A DNA stretch of 64,000 nucleotides, taken from positions 98,908-162,907 of the forward strand of contig NZ_JACJVQ010000032.1 in NCBI RefSeq assembly GCF_014212135.1, given 5' to 3'. The translations under genes were made by a program, and so were the position numbers. This document shows, piece by piece, positions 56,849 through 64,000 of the stretch. Source of the stretch: Cohnella thailandensis (lineage in GTDB: Bacteria > Bacillota > Bacilli > Paenibacillales > Paenibacillaceae). The notes under the pieces were generated by a model that worked only from the letters and a program-made list of their open reading frames with translations, did not search any database and was not told the DNA's origin. Numbering within the stretch: position 1 is the stretch's first letter; every line of letters starts with the position of its first letter.

Positions 56849-57981
56849 AGGCCGTGACGTATCAAGGGATAAAGAACGTGGCCGTCAAGGATGTGCCGGA
56901 CCCAAAGATCGTAAAGCCCGACGATGCGATCGTTCGCCTCACGACGACCGCCATCTGTGGTTCGGATCTGCATCTGCTTCACGGGATGATTCCGAATCTT
57001 CATGAGGATTACGTGATCGGGCACGAGCCGATGGGAATCGTCGAAGAGGTAGGACCCGAGGTCACCAAGCTGAAGAAAGGCGACCGCGTCGTCATCCCTT
57101 TCACGATCGCGTGCGGGGATTGTTATTATTGCCGAAACCAATTGGAGAGCCAATGCGATAATTCCAACGAAAATGGCGAGATGGGAGCTTACTTCGGGTA
57201 TTCGGGAACGACGGGCGGATATGCCGGCGGTCAAGCGGAGTTTTTGCGGGTTCCGTACGCGAATTTCACCCATTTCAAGCTTCCCGAAGCCTGCGAGCTG
57301 CCGGATGAGAAGCTGTGCCTGATCGCGGATGCGATGCCGACGGCCTATTGGAGCGTCGACAATGCGGGAGTCAAGAAAGGGGACACGGTCGTCGTCGTCG
57401 GTTGCGGACCGGTCGGCCTTATCGCCCAGAAGGCGGCTTGGTTCAAAGGAGCCGGCCGGGTCATCGCCGTCGATTATTTGGAGTATCGGCTGGAGCACGC
57501 CAAGCTGACGAACAAGGTCGAGATCTTGAATAGCGCCACCGCGGCGAATGCGGGAGAGCAGATTCGGGAAATGACCAAGGGAGGCGCGGACGTCGTTATC
57601 GATTGCACGGGCATGAGCGGCAAAATGACGCCGATGGAGTCGCTGGCCTCGGGACTTAAGCTGCACGGGGGAGCGATAGGCGGCCTCCTCATCGCGACGC
57701 AGTCGGTGCGCAAGGGCGGAACGATCCAGATCACGGGCGTTTACGGCGGCAGATACAACGCTTTTCCTCTCGGGGATATTTTCCAACGCAACGTGAACGT
57801 CCGGACGGGACAAGCGCCGGTCATTCACTATATGCCGTATATGTACGAATTGATTCAGTCGGGCAAGCTGGATCCCGGAGACGTCGTCACCCATGTGCTT
57901 CCCCTAAGCGAAGCGAAACGGGGTTACGAGATCTTCGATACCCGGCAAGATAATTGCATCAAGGTTGTCCTCAAGCCTTAA
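56845..57981 (+). CDS. adhB: Zinc-dependent alcohol dehydrogenase, AdhB-like (formaldehyde-dehydrogenase-type)
   Basis: 378 residues from the ATG at 56845. Catalytic zinc ligands Cys38 (CGSDLHL) and His60-Glu61 (GHEPMG); structural zinc cysteines 90, 93, 96 and 104; NAD site VVVVGCGPVGLIAQ. It resembles the glutathione-independent formaldehyde dehydrogenase/threonine dehydrogenase branch, with a large insertion AYFGYSGTTGGYAGGQAEFLR. In the yraGF-adhB-yraED arrangement it is a sporulation-expressed enzyme of unknown substrate embedded between coat-protein genes, so it may be a coat enzyme (inference). Confidence 0.88.
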   Translation: MKAVTYQGIKNVAVKDVPDPKIVKPDDAIVRLTTTAICGSDLHLLHGMIPNLHEDYVIGHEPMGIVEEVGPEVTKLKKGDRVVIPFTIACGDCYYCRNQLESQCDNSNENGEMGAYFGYSGTTGGYAGGQAEFLRVPYANFTHFKLPEACELPDEKLCLIADAMPTAYWSVDNAGVKKGDTVVVVGCGPVGLIAQKAAWFKGAGRVIAVDYLEYRLEHAKLTNKVEILNSATAANAGEQIREMTKGGADVVIDCTGMSGKMTPMESLASGLKLHGGAIGGLLIATQSVRKGGTIQITGVYGGRYNAFPLGDIFQRNVNVRTGQAPVIHYMPYMYELIQSGKLDPGDVVTHVLPLSEAKRGYEIFDTRQDNCIKVVLKP

Positions 57982-58011
57982 AGCGATCCCCTACTGGAAA
58001 GGAGCTTCCCC

Positions 58012-58221
58012 ATGAGTTACGCGTTGCACGAAATCCTCGAGGTTCATGAGCTGGCGGCCATCAAGGCGGCAACCCTGACGAAATCGAAGACGATGCAGCT
58101 TCTCGTATCGGACCCGGCCTTGAAGAGGATCATGCAGCAAGACGTTCTGGCGTCGACCCGACATCTTCAAGAGTTCGAGAAACTGCTCTCCGAGGCAGCC
58201 CGTCAGGAGGTTACGTCATGA
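58012..58221 (+). CDS. Small spore coat protein, YraE-like
   Basis: 69 residues, ATG at 58012 preceded by ggaaaggagc. Pattern HEILEVHELAAIKAATLTKSKTMQLLVSDPALKRIMQQDVLASTRHLQEFEKLL parallels the first gene of the cluster (HEALELHEALNFKTLCLAKSKLMQGLVFDQELRALMEKDV), so the two flank adhB as paralogues. The stop overlaps the next start (ATGA). Confidence 0.78.
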   Translation: MSYALHEILEVHELAAIKAATLTKSKTMQLLVSDPALKRIMQQDVLASTRHLQEFEKLLSEAARQEVTS

Positions 58222-58511
58222 ATCCGCTGCTCGAGCGTCTTATGGGCATGCACACGATCACCGATCAAGTGATCGCGACGGACCTTCTGAATTCGGCCAA
58301 GGGCGCCGTTCGCAATTACGCCATGGCCATAACGGAGGCCATCTCCCCGGAGATCCGAAGCGTATTGGAACAACAGTTGGACGACGCCATCGCCCTTCAC
58401 GAGCAAATCGTCGCGTATATGCTGGATAAAGGCTGGTACCATCCGTGGAATCTGAAGGAACAGCTGGAGTCGGACATTCGCGCTATCCGGACGGCAATGG
58501 CCATTCCATGA
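58218..58511 (+). CDS. CotF-like spore coat protein, YraD type
   Basis: 97 residues from the ATG at 58218 (coupled to the previous gene). MHTITDQVIATDLLNSAKGAVRNYAMAITEAISPEIRSVLEQQLDDAIALHEQIVAYMLDKGWYHPW is the CotF/YraD core, paralogous to the gene at 56438. It ends the cluster; a terminator follows 24 bases later. Confidence 0.82.
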   Translation: MNPLLERLMGMHTITDQVIATDLLNSAKGAVRNYAMAITEAISPEIRSVLEQQLDDAIALHEQIVAYMLDKGWYHPWNLKEQLESDIRAIRTAMAIP

Positions 58512-58534
58512 ACCAGGCTATGCCAGGAAGGCAC

Positions 58535-58571
58535 CAAACAAGCCGTTTCCCATCGGGAGTCGGCTTGTTTG
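58535..58571. terminator. Terminator between the coat cluster and the LysR gene
   Basis: Arms caaacaagccg (58535-58545) and cggcttgtttg (58561-58571), 11 bp perfect, 15-base loop. It separates convergent genes; T-rich bases follow on both sides. Confidence 0.72.
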
Positions 58572-58572
58572 T

Positions 58573-59466
58573 TCATCCCTTGTCTCCACTAGATTGAAGC
58601 AGCTCGATAAAGTGAAGCGCGGCTTTCGAGAGGCGGCGATTCCGGAGAGCGACAAGGCCGACGGAAGACGTCATTCCCGCTTCGTCGGCTATCTTATGGG
58701 AGACGATAGGATATCCGGGATGCTGCTTGAGCAGCGTCTCGGGGACGATGGAGACGCCGAACCCGGACGACACCAGATTCATGAGCAAGGCGATGTCCGA
58801 GCATTCCCCGAGCAAATTGGGTTCCAATTGAAGCTCGGCGAAGGCATTCAGAATCAAATAATGAACGCCTAAGCCTTGCGTGCTCGGAAGCAGAAGGGGC
58901 AGCTCGCTAAGCTCGGCAAGGGAGACTTCCCGGTCGAGGTCAATCGGAAGATCGCCGGAAGAAATCAAGTAGAAGGGCTCCTGATCGAAATGCAGCACGG
59001 CAAGATCGTCCCCAAGGTCGAGAGGCAGCCTTATAAACGCCAGTTCGACGGCACGGCTTCGAACCAATTGACATAGGTGGGAGGACTCGCTCTGCTGAAT
59101 CTTGTAGGAGATCTTCGGATACCGGAGCCGGAAGCGGCGAAGAAGCTCGGGAAGCTCCTCGACGGACAATGTGTTCACTCCGATCGCCAGCTTGCCGTTC
59201 ATGCCGCTTCCGACCTCTTGGACCTCCGTCTTGGCCGCTTCCATCAGTTCAACCATCTGCAGGGCGTATTCGTACAGCCGATGGCCCGCTTCGGTAATCC
59301 CCAACGTTTTGCCGTTTCTCTCGACGAGCGGGGTGCCGAGTTCCTCTTCCATGGCCTTCAACTGTTGGCTTAAGGGGGGCTGGGATAGATGAAGCCGCTT
59401 GGCGGCGGCGGATACCGTCCGTTCCTCCACGATAGCGATAAAATAACGCAGTTGCCGAATATCCAA
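58573..59466 (-). CDS. LysR family transcriptional regulator
   Basis: 297 residues from the TTG at 59466, chosen because aaaggag lies 8 bases upstream; the open frame extending to 60042 is antisense to the deaminase gene. N-terminal HTH (IRQLRYFIAIVEERTVSAAAKRLHLSQPPLSQQLKAMEEELGTPLVER, described in part) and a type 2 periplasmic-binding sensor domain (about 90-295). It is divergent from the deaminase-like gene with 120 bp between starts, so it probably regulates it and itself. The ligand is unknown. Confidence 0.92.
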   Translation of the reverse strand: MDIRQLRYFIAIVEERTVSAAAKRLHLSQPPLSQQLKAMEEELGTPLVERNGKTLGITEAGHRLYEYALQMVELMEAAKTEVQEVGSGMNGKLAIGVNTLSVEELPELLRRFRLRYPKISYKIQQSESSHLCQLVRSRAVELAFIRLPLDLGDDLAVLHFDQEPFYLISSGDLPIDLDREVSLAELSELPLLLPSTQGLGVHYLILNAFAELQLEPNLLGECSDIALLMNLVSSGFGVSIVPETLLKQHPGYPIVSHKIADEAGMTSSVGLVALRNRRLSKAALHFIELLQSSGDKG

Positions 59467-59586
59467 TTCGGGCACTCCTTTCGGGACTATATGAAAAACC
59501 TTATCTAAAGCGATAGTTTTATATATTTCTCCTATCGATCTCCCCATGCTACCATGAAAGCAACCGGAATAACAGGAGGGACGACG

Positions 59587-60072
59587 ATGATAGACGATAT
59601 CGATCTTAAGCATCTGCGCCGTTGCGTCGAGCTGGCGGAGCAAGCGCTGAATTCGGGAGACGAGCCGTTCGGCTCCGTTCTTGTGTCCGCAGAAGGCGAA
59701 GTGCTGCTGGAAGATCGCAATCGCGTGGCGGGCGGCGACCATACGCAGCACCCGGAATTCGCGCTGGCGAGATGGGCGGCGAATCATATGACGGCGGAAG
59801 AACGGAGCCGTGCGACGGTTTATACGTCCGGCGAGCATTGTCCGATGTGCGCCGCGGCCCACGGCTGGGCAGGACTGGGACGCATCGTTTACGCGAGCTC
59901 CTCTTCCCAATTGGCGGAATGGCTCGGGGAGTGGGGGGTTCCGCCGTCGCGGGTTCGGCCCCTGCAGATTCAAGAGGTCATTCGCGACGCGGATGTCGAA
60001 GGACCCGTTGCGGAGTTGGCGGAGCAAGTGAAGGAGCTGCATCGCCGATTGAGGGCGAACGCCAAGCCATAA
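59587..60072 (+). CDS. Nucleoside deaminase family protein (CMP/dCMP deaminase fold)
   Basis: 161 residues from the ATG at 59587 (aggaggga upstream). The zinc site is His-Pro-Glu in HTQHPEFALAR, with the glutamate as proton shuttle, and Cys-Pro-Met-Cys in SGEHCPMCAAAHGWAGLGRIVYA. This matches the guanine/cytosine-deaminase-like members of the family. The substrate could be guanine, cytosine or a modified base. It is divergent from the LysR gene and has its own terminator. Confidence 0.85.
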   Translation: MIDDIDLKHLRRCVELAEQALNSGDEPFGSVLVSAEGEVLLEDRNRVAGGDHTQHPEFALARWAANHMTAEERSRATVYTSGEHCPMCAAAHGWAGLGRIVYASSSSQLAEWLGEWGVPPSRVRPLQIQEVIRDADVEGPVAELAEQVKELHRRLRANAKP

Positions 60073-60077
60073 AGCGA

Positions 60078-60113
60078 AGAACCGTTTCTCTCGAGCGAGG
60101 AGCGGTTCTTTCT
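60078..60113 (+). terminator. Terminator after the deaminase gene
   Basis: Outer stem agaaccg (60078-60084) with cggttct (60103-60109), with an inner tctc/gagg pairing, followed by ttct. Confidence 0.68.
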
Positions 60114-60171
60114 CATGAAGGGCGAAAGTCCCATAAGCGAGACAAACTTACTTAAGAAAGGGGTGTGGCGA

Positions 60172-61650
60172 TTGTCCATTCGATTTCGGCTGTTGGCGAG
60201 CTTCAGCACGGTGTTCGCCGTGGCCGTCGTCCTCTTCACGTTGATCTCCTACTTGCTCTCCGTTGCGATTACGGGCGACATGAAGAGCGTCAGCCGATTC
60301 TATAAAATCCATTATTCCTTGCATCCGTTGACCGACGAGGAGGAGACGATCTTCCTCGATCTCAAGTATATGGCCAAGCAGGATTCGGAACAGCTAACCG
60401 ACGAGGCGCTGCTCGCGCAATACGATCAACAGTTGAAAATGGTGCAGGCCGGCTTATTCGTCAGGAGAGACGATGAGCTGATTTATGCGTCGCCGTCGAT
60501 CGGGGAGCCGGAGATGAGGTCGGCGCTTCCCGCCTACGATGCGGCTAATCTGTCGATCCGCAGCACGCTTAACGTCGGCAACCGGTTTTTCTCTTATGCC
60601 AAGTTCGACTTCCCTTACCCGGACGGTTCGATGGGCAGCTTGTACGTGATGAAGGAACGAAGCCCGTTCGCGGAGCTCGTTCGGACGCTGCTTCCGATTC
60701 TGATCGCGGTCCTGCTGGCCGTTATCGTGCTGACCGGCTTGCTGCTATATCGCTACCTCACGAGGACGATGATCCGCCCGCTTGAGGTGCTGAAGCGCTC
60801 GGCCGAGCAGATCAAGGAAGGCGACCTTCAATTCGAGCTCAAGCCTCATTCTCGCGACGAGATCGGCCAACTAAGCCAAACGTTCGAGGAGATGAGAAGG
60901 AGATTAAACGAGTCGATTCAGCTGCAGCTTCAATATGAGGAGAACCGCAAAAGCCTGATCTCGGGAATCTCCCACGACCTCAAGACGCCGATCACGACGA
61001 TCAAAGGATATGTCGAAGGGATCCGGGACGGGGTGGCGGATTCGCCGGCCAAGCTCGATAAATACGTCGGGACCATCTATGCGAAGGTGAACGAGATGGG
61101 CCGATTGGTCGATGAATTGCTTCTCTATTCCAAGTTGGATCTCAGGCGCGAGCCTTATTCGTTCGAGCGCATCGATCTGGCGGCGTTCGCTCGCGACGCT
61201 GCGGAAGAAGCCGCCTTGGAACTGGAGGGCAGAGGTGTAACGGTCGACCTGAACGTCATGGCGAATGCTCCCATTCCCGTCCTGGCAGATCGTTCCAAGC
61301 TGAAGCGCGCGCTCGATAATTTGATCCAGAACAGCGCGAAGTTCATGAGCAAGCCCGAGAAGAGAATCGAAGTTCGCGTCGCGATCGATGGCCGCCATGC
61401 TCTGCTTGAAGTGACGGACAACGGCCCGGGCATTCCCGCGGAGTCGCTGCCTTATATTTTCGAGCGGTTCTATCGGGGAGACGCTTCCCGTAACAGCGGA
61501 ACGGGAGGCAGCGGACTCGGTCTCGCCATCGCGAAGCAGATCGCGGAAGGCCACAGGGGGACGATAAAAGCGAACAGTATTGCAGGCGAAGGAACGAGAA
61601 TGACGATTCGGCTTCCGCTGGCCGATAATGGAAACGAGGACACGGAATGA
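60172..61650 (+). CDS. Sensor histidine kinase (SLH locus)
   Basis: 492 residues from the TTG at 60172, 8 bases after aaagggg; the ATG at 60115 lies in the previous terminator. First helix at about 8-32, extracytoplasmic sensor of about 145 residues, second helix at about 178-200, HAMP (RPLEVLKRSAEQIKEGDLQFEL), dimerisation helix GISHDLKTPITTIKGYVEGIRDGV and ATPase boxes NLIQNSAKF, DNGPGIP and GSGLGLAIAKQI. The signal is unknown; the neighbouring SLH gene suggests a cell-wall cue. Stop overlaps the regulator start (ATGA). Confidence 0.92.
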   Translation: MSIRFRLLASFSTVFAVAVVLFTLISYLLSVAITGDMKSVSRFYKIHYSLHPLTDEEETIFLDLKYMAKQDSEQLTDEALLAQYDQQLKMVQAGLFVRRDDELIYASPSIGEPEMRSALPAYDAANLSIRSTLNVGNRFFSYAKFDFPYPDGSMGSLYVMKERSPFAELVRTLLPILIAVLLAVIVLTGLLLYRYLTRTMIRPLEVLKRSAEQIKEGDLQFELKPHSRDEIGQLSQTFEEMRRRLNESIQLQLQYEENRKSLISGISHDLKTPITTIKGYVEGIRDGVADSPAKLDKYVGTIYAKVNEMGRLVDELLLYSKLDLRREPYSFERIDLAAFARDAAEEAALELEGRGVTVDLNVMANAPIPVLADRSKLKRALDNLIQNSAKFMSKPEKRIEVRVAIDGRHALLEVTDNGPGIPAESLPYIFERFYRGDASRNSGTGGSGLGLAIAKQIAEGHRGTIKANSIAGEGTRMTIRLPLADNGNEDTE

Positions 61651-62333
61651 AACGAATCTTGATCATTGAGGACGAAGTGCCGATCGCGGAGCTGGAGCGG
61701 GATTACTTCGAATTGAACGGTATGCAGGCCGAGCTTGCCCACGATGGTCCGAAGGGATTGGAGAAAGCGCTCGGGGATCGATACGATCTCATCGTGCTCG
61801 ATCTGAATCTGCCTGGCGCGGACGGGTTGGAGCTCTGCCGGATGATTCGGAGCAAGCTCGACGTTCCGATTCTGATCGTGTCCGCCCGGGACGAGGAGAT
61901 CGATAAGATCCGCGGCTTCGGGTTCGGCGCGGACGACTATGTCACGAAGCCGTTCAGCCCGAGCGAGCTGATCGCGCGAGCTAAAGCGCATATGACCCGT
62001 TATGAGCGGCTGGCGGGAAGGACGCCGGATTCGGAGCAGATACGCATCCGCGAGCTGACGATCGACCGTTCCGCCAGAAGGGTTTACGTGCGGGGAGAGG
62101 AAGCCATTCTGACGACAAGGGAATTCGACGTCCTCGCGTTCATGGCTCAGCATCCGAACCGGGTATTCAGCAAGGAGGAGCTATTCGAGCGGCTCTGGGG
62201 ACTGGAATCCGCGGGAGATATCTCGACCGTGGCGGTGCACGTCCGACGGGTCCGGGAGAAGATCGAAGCTATGCCCTCCGATCCGCAATTTATCGAGACG
62301 GTATGGGGCGCAGGGTATCGCTTCACCGTCTGA
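61647..62333 (+). CDS. OmpR-type response regulator (SLH locus)
   Basis: 228 residues. Receiver with Asp9/Asp10-type acidic pair, phosphoacceptor Asp52 (LIVLDLNLPGADGLEL), Ser of VSARDEE, Lys of VTKPFSP, and a winged-helix domain (LTTREFDVLAFMAQHPNRVFSKEELFERLWG, VHVRRVREKIE, VWGAGYRFTV). Kinase-first order and ATGA overlap show coupled expression. It likely binds the 22-bp-spaced repeats just downstream of its own gene and activates the SLH gene. Confidence 0.92.
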   Translation: MKRILIIEDEVPIAELERDYFELNGMQAELAHDGPKGLEKALGDRYDLIVLDLNLPGADGLELCRMIRSKLDVPILIVSARDEEIDKIRGFGFGADDYVTKPFSPSELIARAKAHMTRYERLAGRTPDSEQIRIRELTIDRSARRVYVRGEEAILTTREFDVLAFMAQHPNRVFSKEELFERLWGLESAGDISTVAVHVRRVREKIEAMPSDPQFIETVWGAGYRFTV

Positions 62334-62340
62334 GAGGCGG

Positions 62341-62391
62341 AATTGTTATGCCGCCGTTCATAAATTGTTAATCTCTCCTTGCGGGATTGTT
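62341..62391 (+). promoter_or_regulatory. Regulator-site repeats before the SLH gene
   Basis: AATTGTT (62341-62347), AATTGTT (62363-62369) and GATTGTT (62385-62391) recur exactly every 22 bp, two helical turns. They sit in the 124-bp gap between the response regulator and SLH genes; no textbook -35/-10 is seen, consistent with an activated promoter. Confidence 0.6.
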
Positions 62392-62457
62392 CAAACCTTG
62401 GCGCTACGATAGAGAAGAGCCAGACGAAACCGACGATCCCAAGGAGGAATACACGCG

Positions 62458-63960
62458 ATGAAGCAAGAAACTCGTACGATAGCAATATGGACGCTCGCCG
62501 CCGCGATTGGCGTCGCCGCCCTAGGTCCGGTGTCCGCATCCGCCGCGACTCCAACCGCTGCAACGAAGGCTATTGTCCTGAATGAGGCCATGGATGCCGT
62601 CGTCTCGCAAGCGATCAAGCAGCTATCCGATCAAGGCGTTCTACAAGGGTATGAGAACGGTACGGTTCGTCCGAACCAAGCGGTCACTCAAGCGGAAGCC
62701 GCTAAGCTGATCGTTCTCGCGCTGGGGCTTCGGCCGACATCCTCTTCGAGCTCTTCGCTAAGTAACGAGCATAACGGCAAGTGGTATGCGGACTACGCGA
62801 AGACGGCCATCGATAACGGCCTGTTATCGGCAGCCGACTTCCAGCCGAACAAGCCGGTTTCCGAGCAGGAGCTGGCAGGCATGGTCGCCAAGGCGCTGCA
62901 GCGGGATGCTTTGTCCGCCAGAAGCTGGATGGAAGCGATCAGCGACGGCAACGCCCAAGCTGCTCGCGGAGAGGCAGCCCGCCTCCTGGTGAAGGCGGAA
63001 ACATCCGTCCGCTCCGAGAACGCGCGCATCGTCTCCGTGAAGGCGCTGAACTCCATTGCGCTGGAGGTCACGACGAGCGGTCCTCTGACGCTGGAAGACA
63101 AGACGATCGAACGGTCGGCGGAGACGTTCCGATTCGACGGCGGTCTGACGATCGTCAATCAGCCCCGCCTGAAGACAGGTTCGGCGAACACGTACATCGT
63201 TCCGGTTACGACAATGGAAGAAGGCAAATCTTACACGCTCACCTATAAAGGGCAACAGAAGCTTACTTTCACGGGAAGCGGAGAGCTCATTCGATTCGAA
63301 CAAGCCCGTCAAGTCGCAAACGATACGTTCGAGGTCGAAGCCCTTCTCTCCGAAGGCGTCGTCGATTACGGCTATATCATCTCCGCCTACGCGGACGGCC
63401 GCGGCGCGAACGCGCTCGTCTTGGGAGACGGGCTTACGCTGAACGGCAAATCCTTGCAGGTCATCCCATCGCTGCGCAACCGGACGGCCGTATTGACTCC
63501 GGATGGCGGCGAGCCGATGACGGTGTCTTACGTCGGCTACACTCAATCGACGGACGGCAAGCAGGAGCCGAAGTTCCGTCTGCCGGCCGGCAAGAAGCTG
63601 GAGCCGGGAGTCGCTTATCGCTTATCCGCGGACTGGTTCGAGACGAAGAACGCTTCGTTCGTCGCCGGCGACGTGGCGCCGCTCGTCATCGCTTCGGCGC
63701 AAGCGACGGACGCCAAGACGTTAACGGTTACGCTGAATGGCGATCCGGGAGACGAGCTGTTCGCCTTCCGATCCGTGAAGCTGGAAGGGGACGACGGCTC
63801 GGAGTGGACGGCGCAATACCGGGTGCAGACCCGGAAGGGGGCAACCGGCGTATTCGATCTTCAGAACGGCGGAGAGCTGAAGAGCGGTGTGAACTACAAA
63901 GTATCGCCGGTCGGAGATTGGGCCACGGCAGCGGGCGAAGCGATTTTTATCAAAGCATAA
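62458..63960 (+). CDS. S-layer homology (SLH) domain protein
   Basis: 500 residues, secreted: signal peptide about 1-29 ending SASA-A. SLH units at about 47-100 (AIKQLSDQGVLQGYENGTVRPNQAVTQAEAAKLIVLAL) and 108-150 (WYADYAKTAIDNGLLSAADFQPNKPVSEQELAGMVAKAL), with a degenerate third near 155-180. They anchor the protein to pyruvylated wall polymers. The remaining 320 residues are beta-rich repeats resembling bacterial Ig-like or SbsC-type domains. An aaggagg site precedes the ATG. The two-component system next to it is the likely regulator. Confidence 0.88.
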   Translation: MKQETRTIAIWTLAAAIGVAALGPVSASAATPTAATKAIVLNEAMDAVVSQAIKQLSDQGVLQGYENGTVRPNQAVTQAEAAKLIVLALGLRPTSSSSSSLSNEHNGKWYADYAKTAIDNGLLSAADFQPNKPVSEQELAGMVAKALQRDALSARSWMEAISDGNAQAARGEAARLLVKAETSVRSENARIVSVKALNSIALEVTTSGPLTLEDKTIERSAETFRFDGGLTIVNQPRLKTGSANTYIVPVTTMEEGKSYTLTYKGQQKLTFTGSGELIRFEQARQVANDTFEVEALLSEGVVDYGYIISAYADGRGANALVLGDGLTLNGKSLQVIPSLRNRTAVLTPDGGEPMTVSYVGYTQSTDGKQEPKFRLPAGKKLEPGVAYRLSADWFETKNASFVAGDVAPLVIASAQATDAKTLTVTLNGDPGDELFAFRSVKLEGDDGSEWTAQYRVQTRKGATGVFDLQNGGELKSGVNYKVSPVGDWATAAGEAIFIKA

Positions 63961-63980
63961 TAAAATGGCGCGTTAAGGGA

Positions 63981-64000
63981 AGAGGCTGTCCCATAAGTCA
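63981..64000. mobile_element. Possible insertion-sequence terminal repeat at the window edge
   Basis: The last 20 bases read gaggctgtcccataagtca (from 63982). GGCTGTCCCATAAG-type sequences are a common terminal inverted repeat of IS elements in Paenibacillaceae. Only one end is in the window and no transposase is visible, so this stays tentative. Confidence 0.4.

Noticed and set aside
56698..57894. 398-residue open frame on the minus strand
   Set aside because: It is a shadow of adhB on the opposite strand, without a known family, and adhB is intact with all its zinc ligands.
59467..60042. Extended N-terminus of the LysR regulator
   Set aside because: It is antisense to the deaminase gene, which has its own good start and zinc motifs. 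The LysR HTH begins right at the TTG at 59466.

Overview
The window is chromosomal DNA of a spore-forming, low-branch Firmicute of the Paenibacillaceae type (Cohnella/Paenibacillus-like). The evidence is a moderately high GC content, strong AGGAGG-type ribosome binding sites with frequent GTG/TTG starts, a complete spore-germination receptor operon, a spore-coat cluster of the yraGF-adhB-yraED type, Bacillus-type RNase J, AhpCF, HxlAB, a YqjM/NamA-like oxidoreductase, SwrC-type RND transporter and an S-layer-homology protein. Coding density is high, most genes are recognisable, and nothing looks like a prophage, CRISPR array, rRNA or tRNA. The genus is inference.

Layout. 1-5.6 kb: small conserved proteins (DUF6530, degenerate GIY-YIG), a divergent SDR/TetR pair, a translationally coupled YcxB-like/phosphotransferase/TPR trio and a sugar-nucleotide epimerase. 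5.6-13.5 kb: an Lsa-type ABC-F ribosome-protection gene behind an attenuator leader, RNase J, a c-di-AMP (ydaO/yuaA) riboswitch with terminator in front of a KamA-family radical SAM gene, a beta-lactamase-fold protein and NamA. 13.6-18.8 kb: a tandem-duplicated class II aldolase and a copper cluster (copA, TauE/SafE-like, convergent fixH-like). 18.9-23.4 kb: two SMR pumps with a TetR repressor and a perfect operator, an MFS transporter, and an SgrR-like regulator divergent to it.

23.4-27.3 kb: a germinant receptor operon on the minus strand (small D-like subunit, B, A, C). 27.6-29.7 kb: ahpCF peroxide defence. 29.8-36.9 kb: a CPA2 antiporter with a terminator-containing leader, a DUF4177 protein, an orphan pair of oligopeptide-type permeases, a PAP2 phosphatase, an HTH_42 protein with the catalytic QxQ motif of AlkZ-like DNA glycosylases, a WYL regulator and a VOC protein. 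37-42.2 kb: a two-component system and the RND exporter it probably controls; both promoters carry the same TGTAA-N7-TTCACAT element. 42.3-50.8 kb: AraC regulators, a proline-dehydrogenase-like enzyme, a GH4 glycosidase, the RuMP formaldehyde-fixation genes hxlA/hxlB with hxlR, and a second ABC-F gene behind a 47-codon leader ORF and terminator.

50.9-56 kb: a second two-component system with an ABC exporter (ATPase plus 781-residue FtsX-type permease). 56.1-58.6 kb: the coat/alcohol-dehydrogenase cluster. 58.6-64 kb: LysR regulator, a nucleoside-deaminase-fold protein, a third two-component system, and an SLH protein whose promoter region has a motif repeated every 22 bp. The last 20 bases resemble the terminal repeat of an insertion sequence.

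Common theme: inducible defence against antibiotics, metals, peroxide and formaldehyde, much of it controlled by RNA leaders or short operators that can be read directly in the sequence. I do not see an unmistakable wholly new multi-gene system; the most promising leads are the two ABC-F leaders, the riboswitch-KamA pairing, the AlkZ-like protein, the germinant receptor D-like gene and the shared two-component box.
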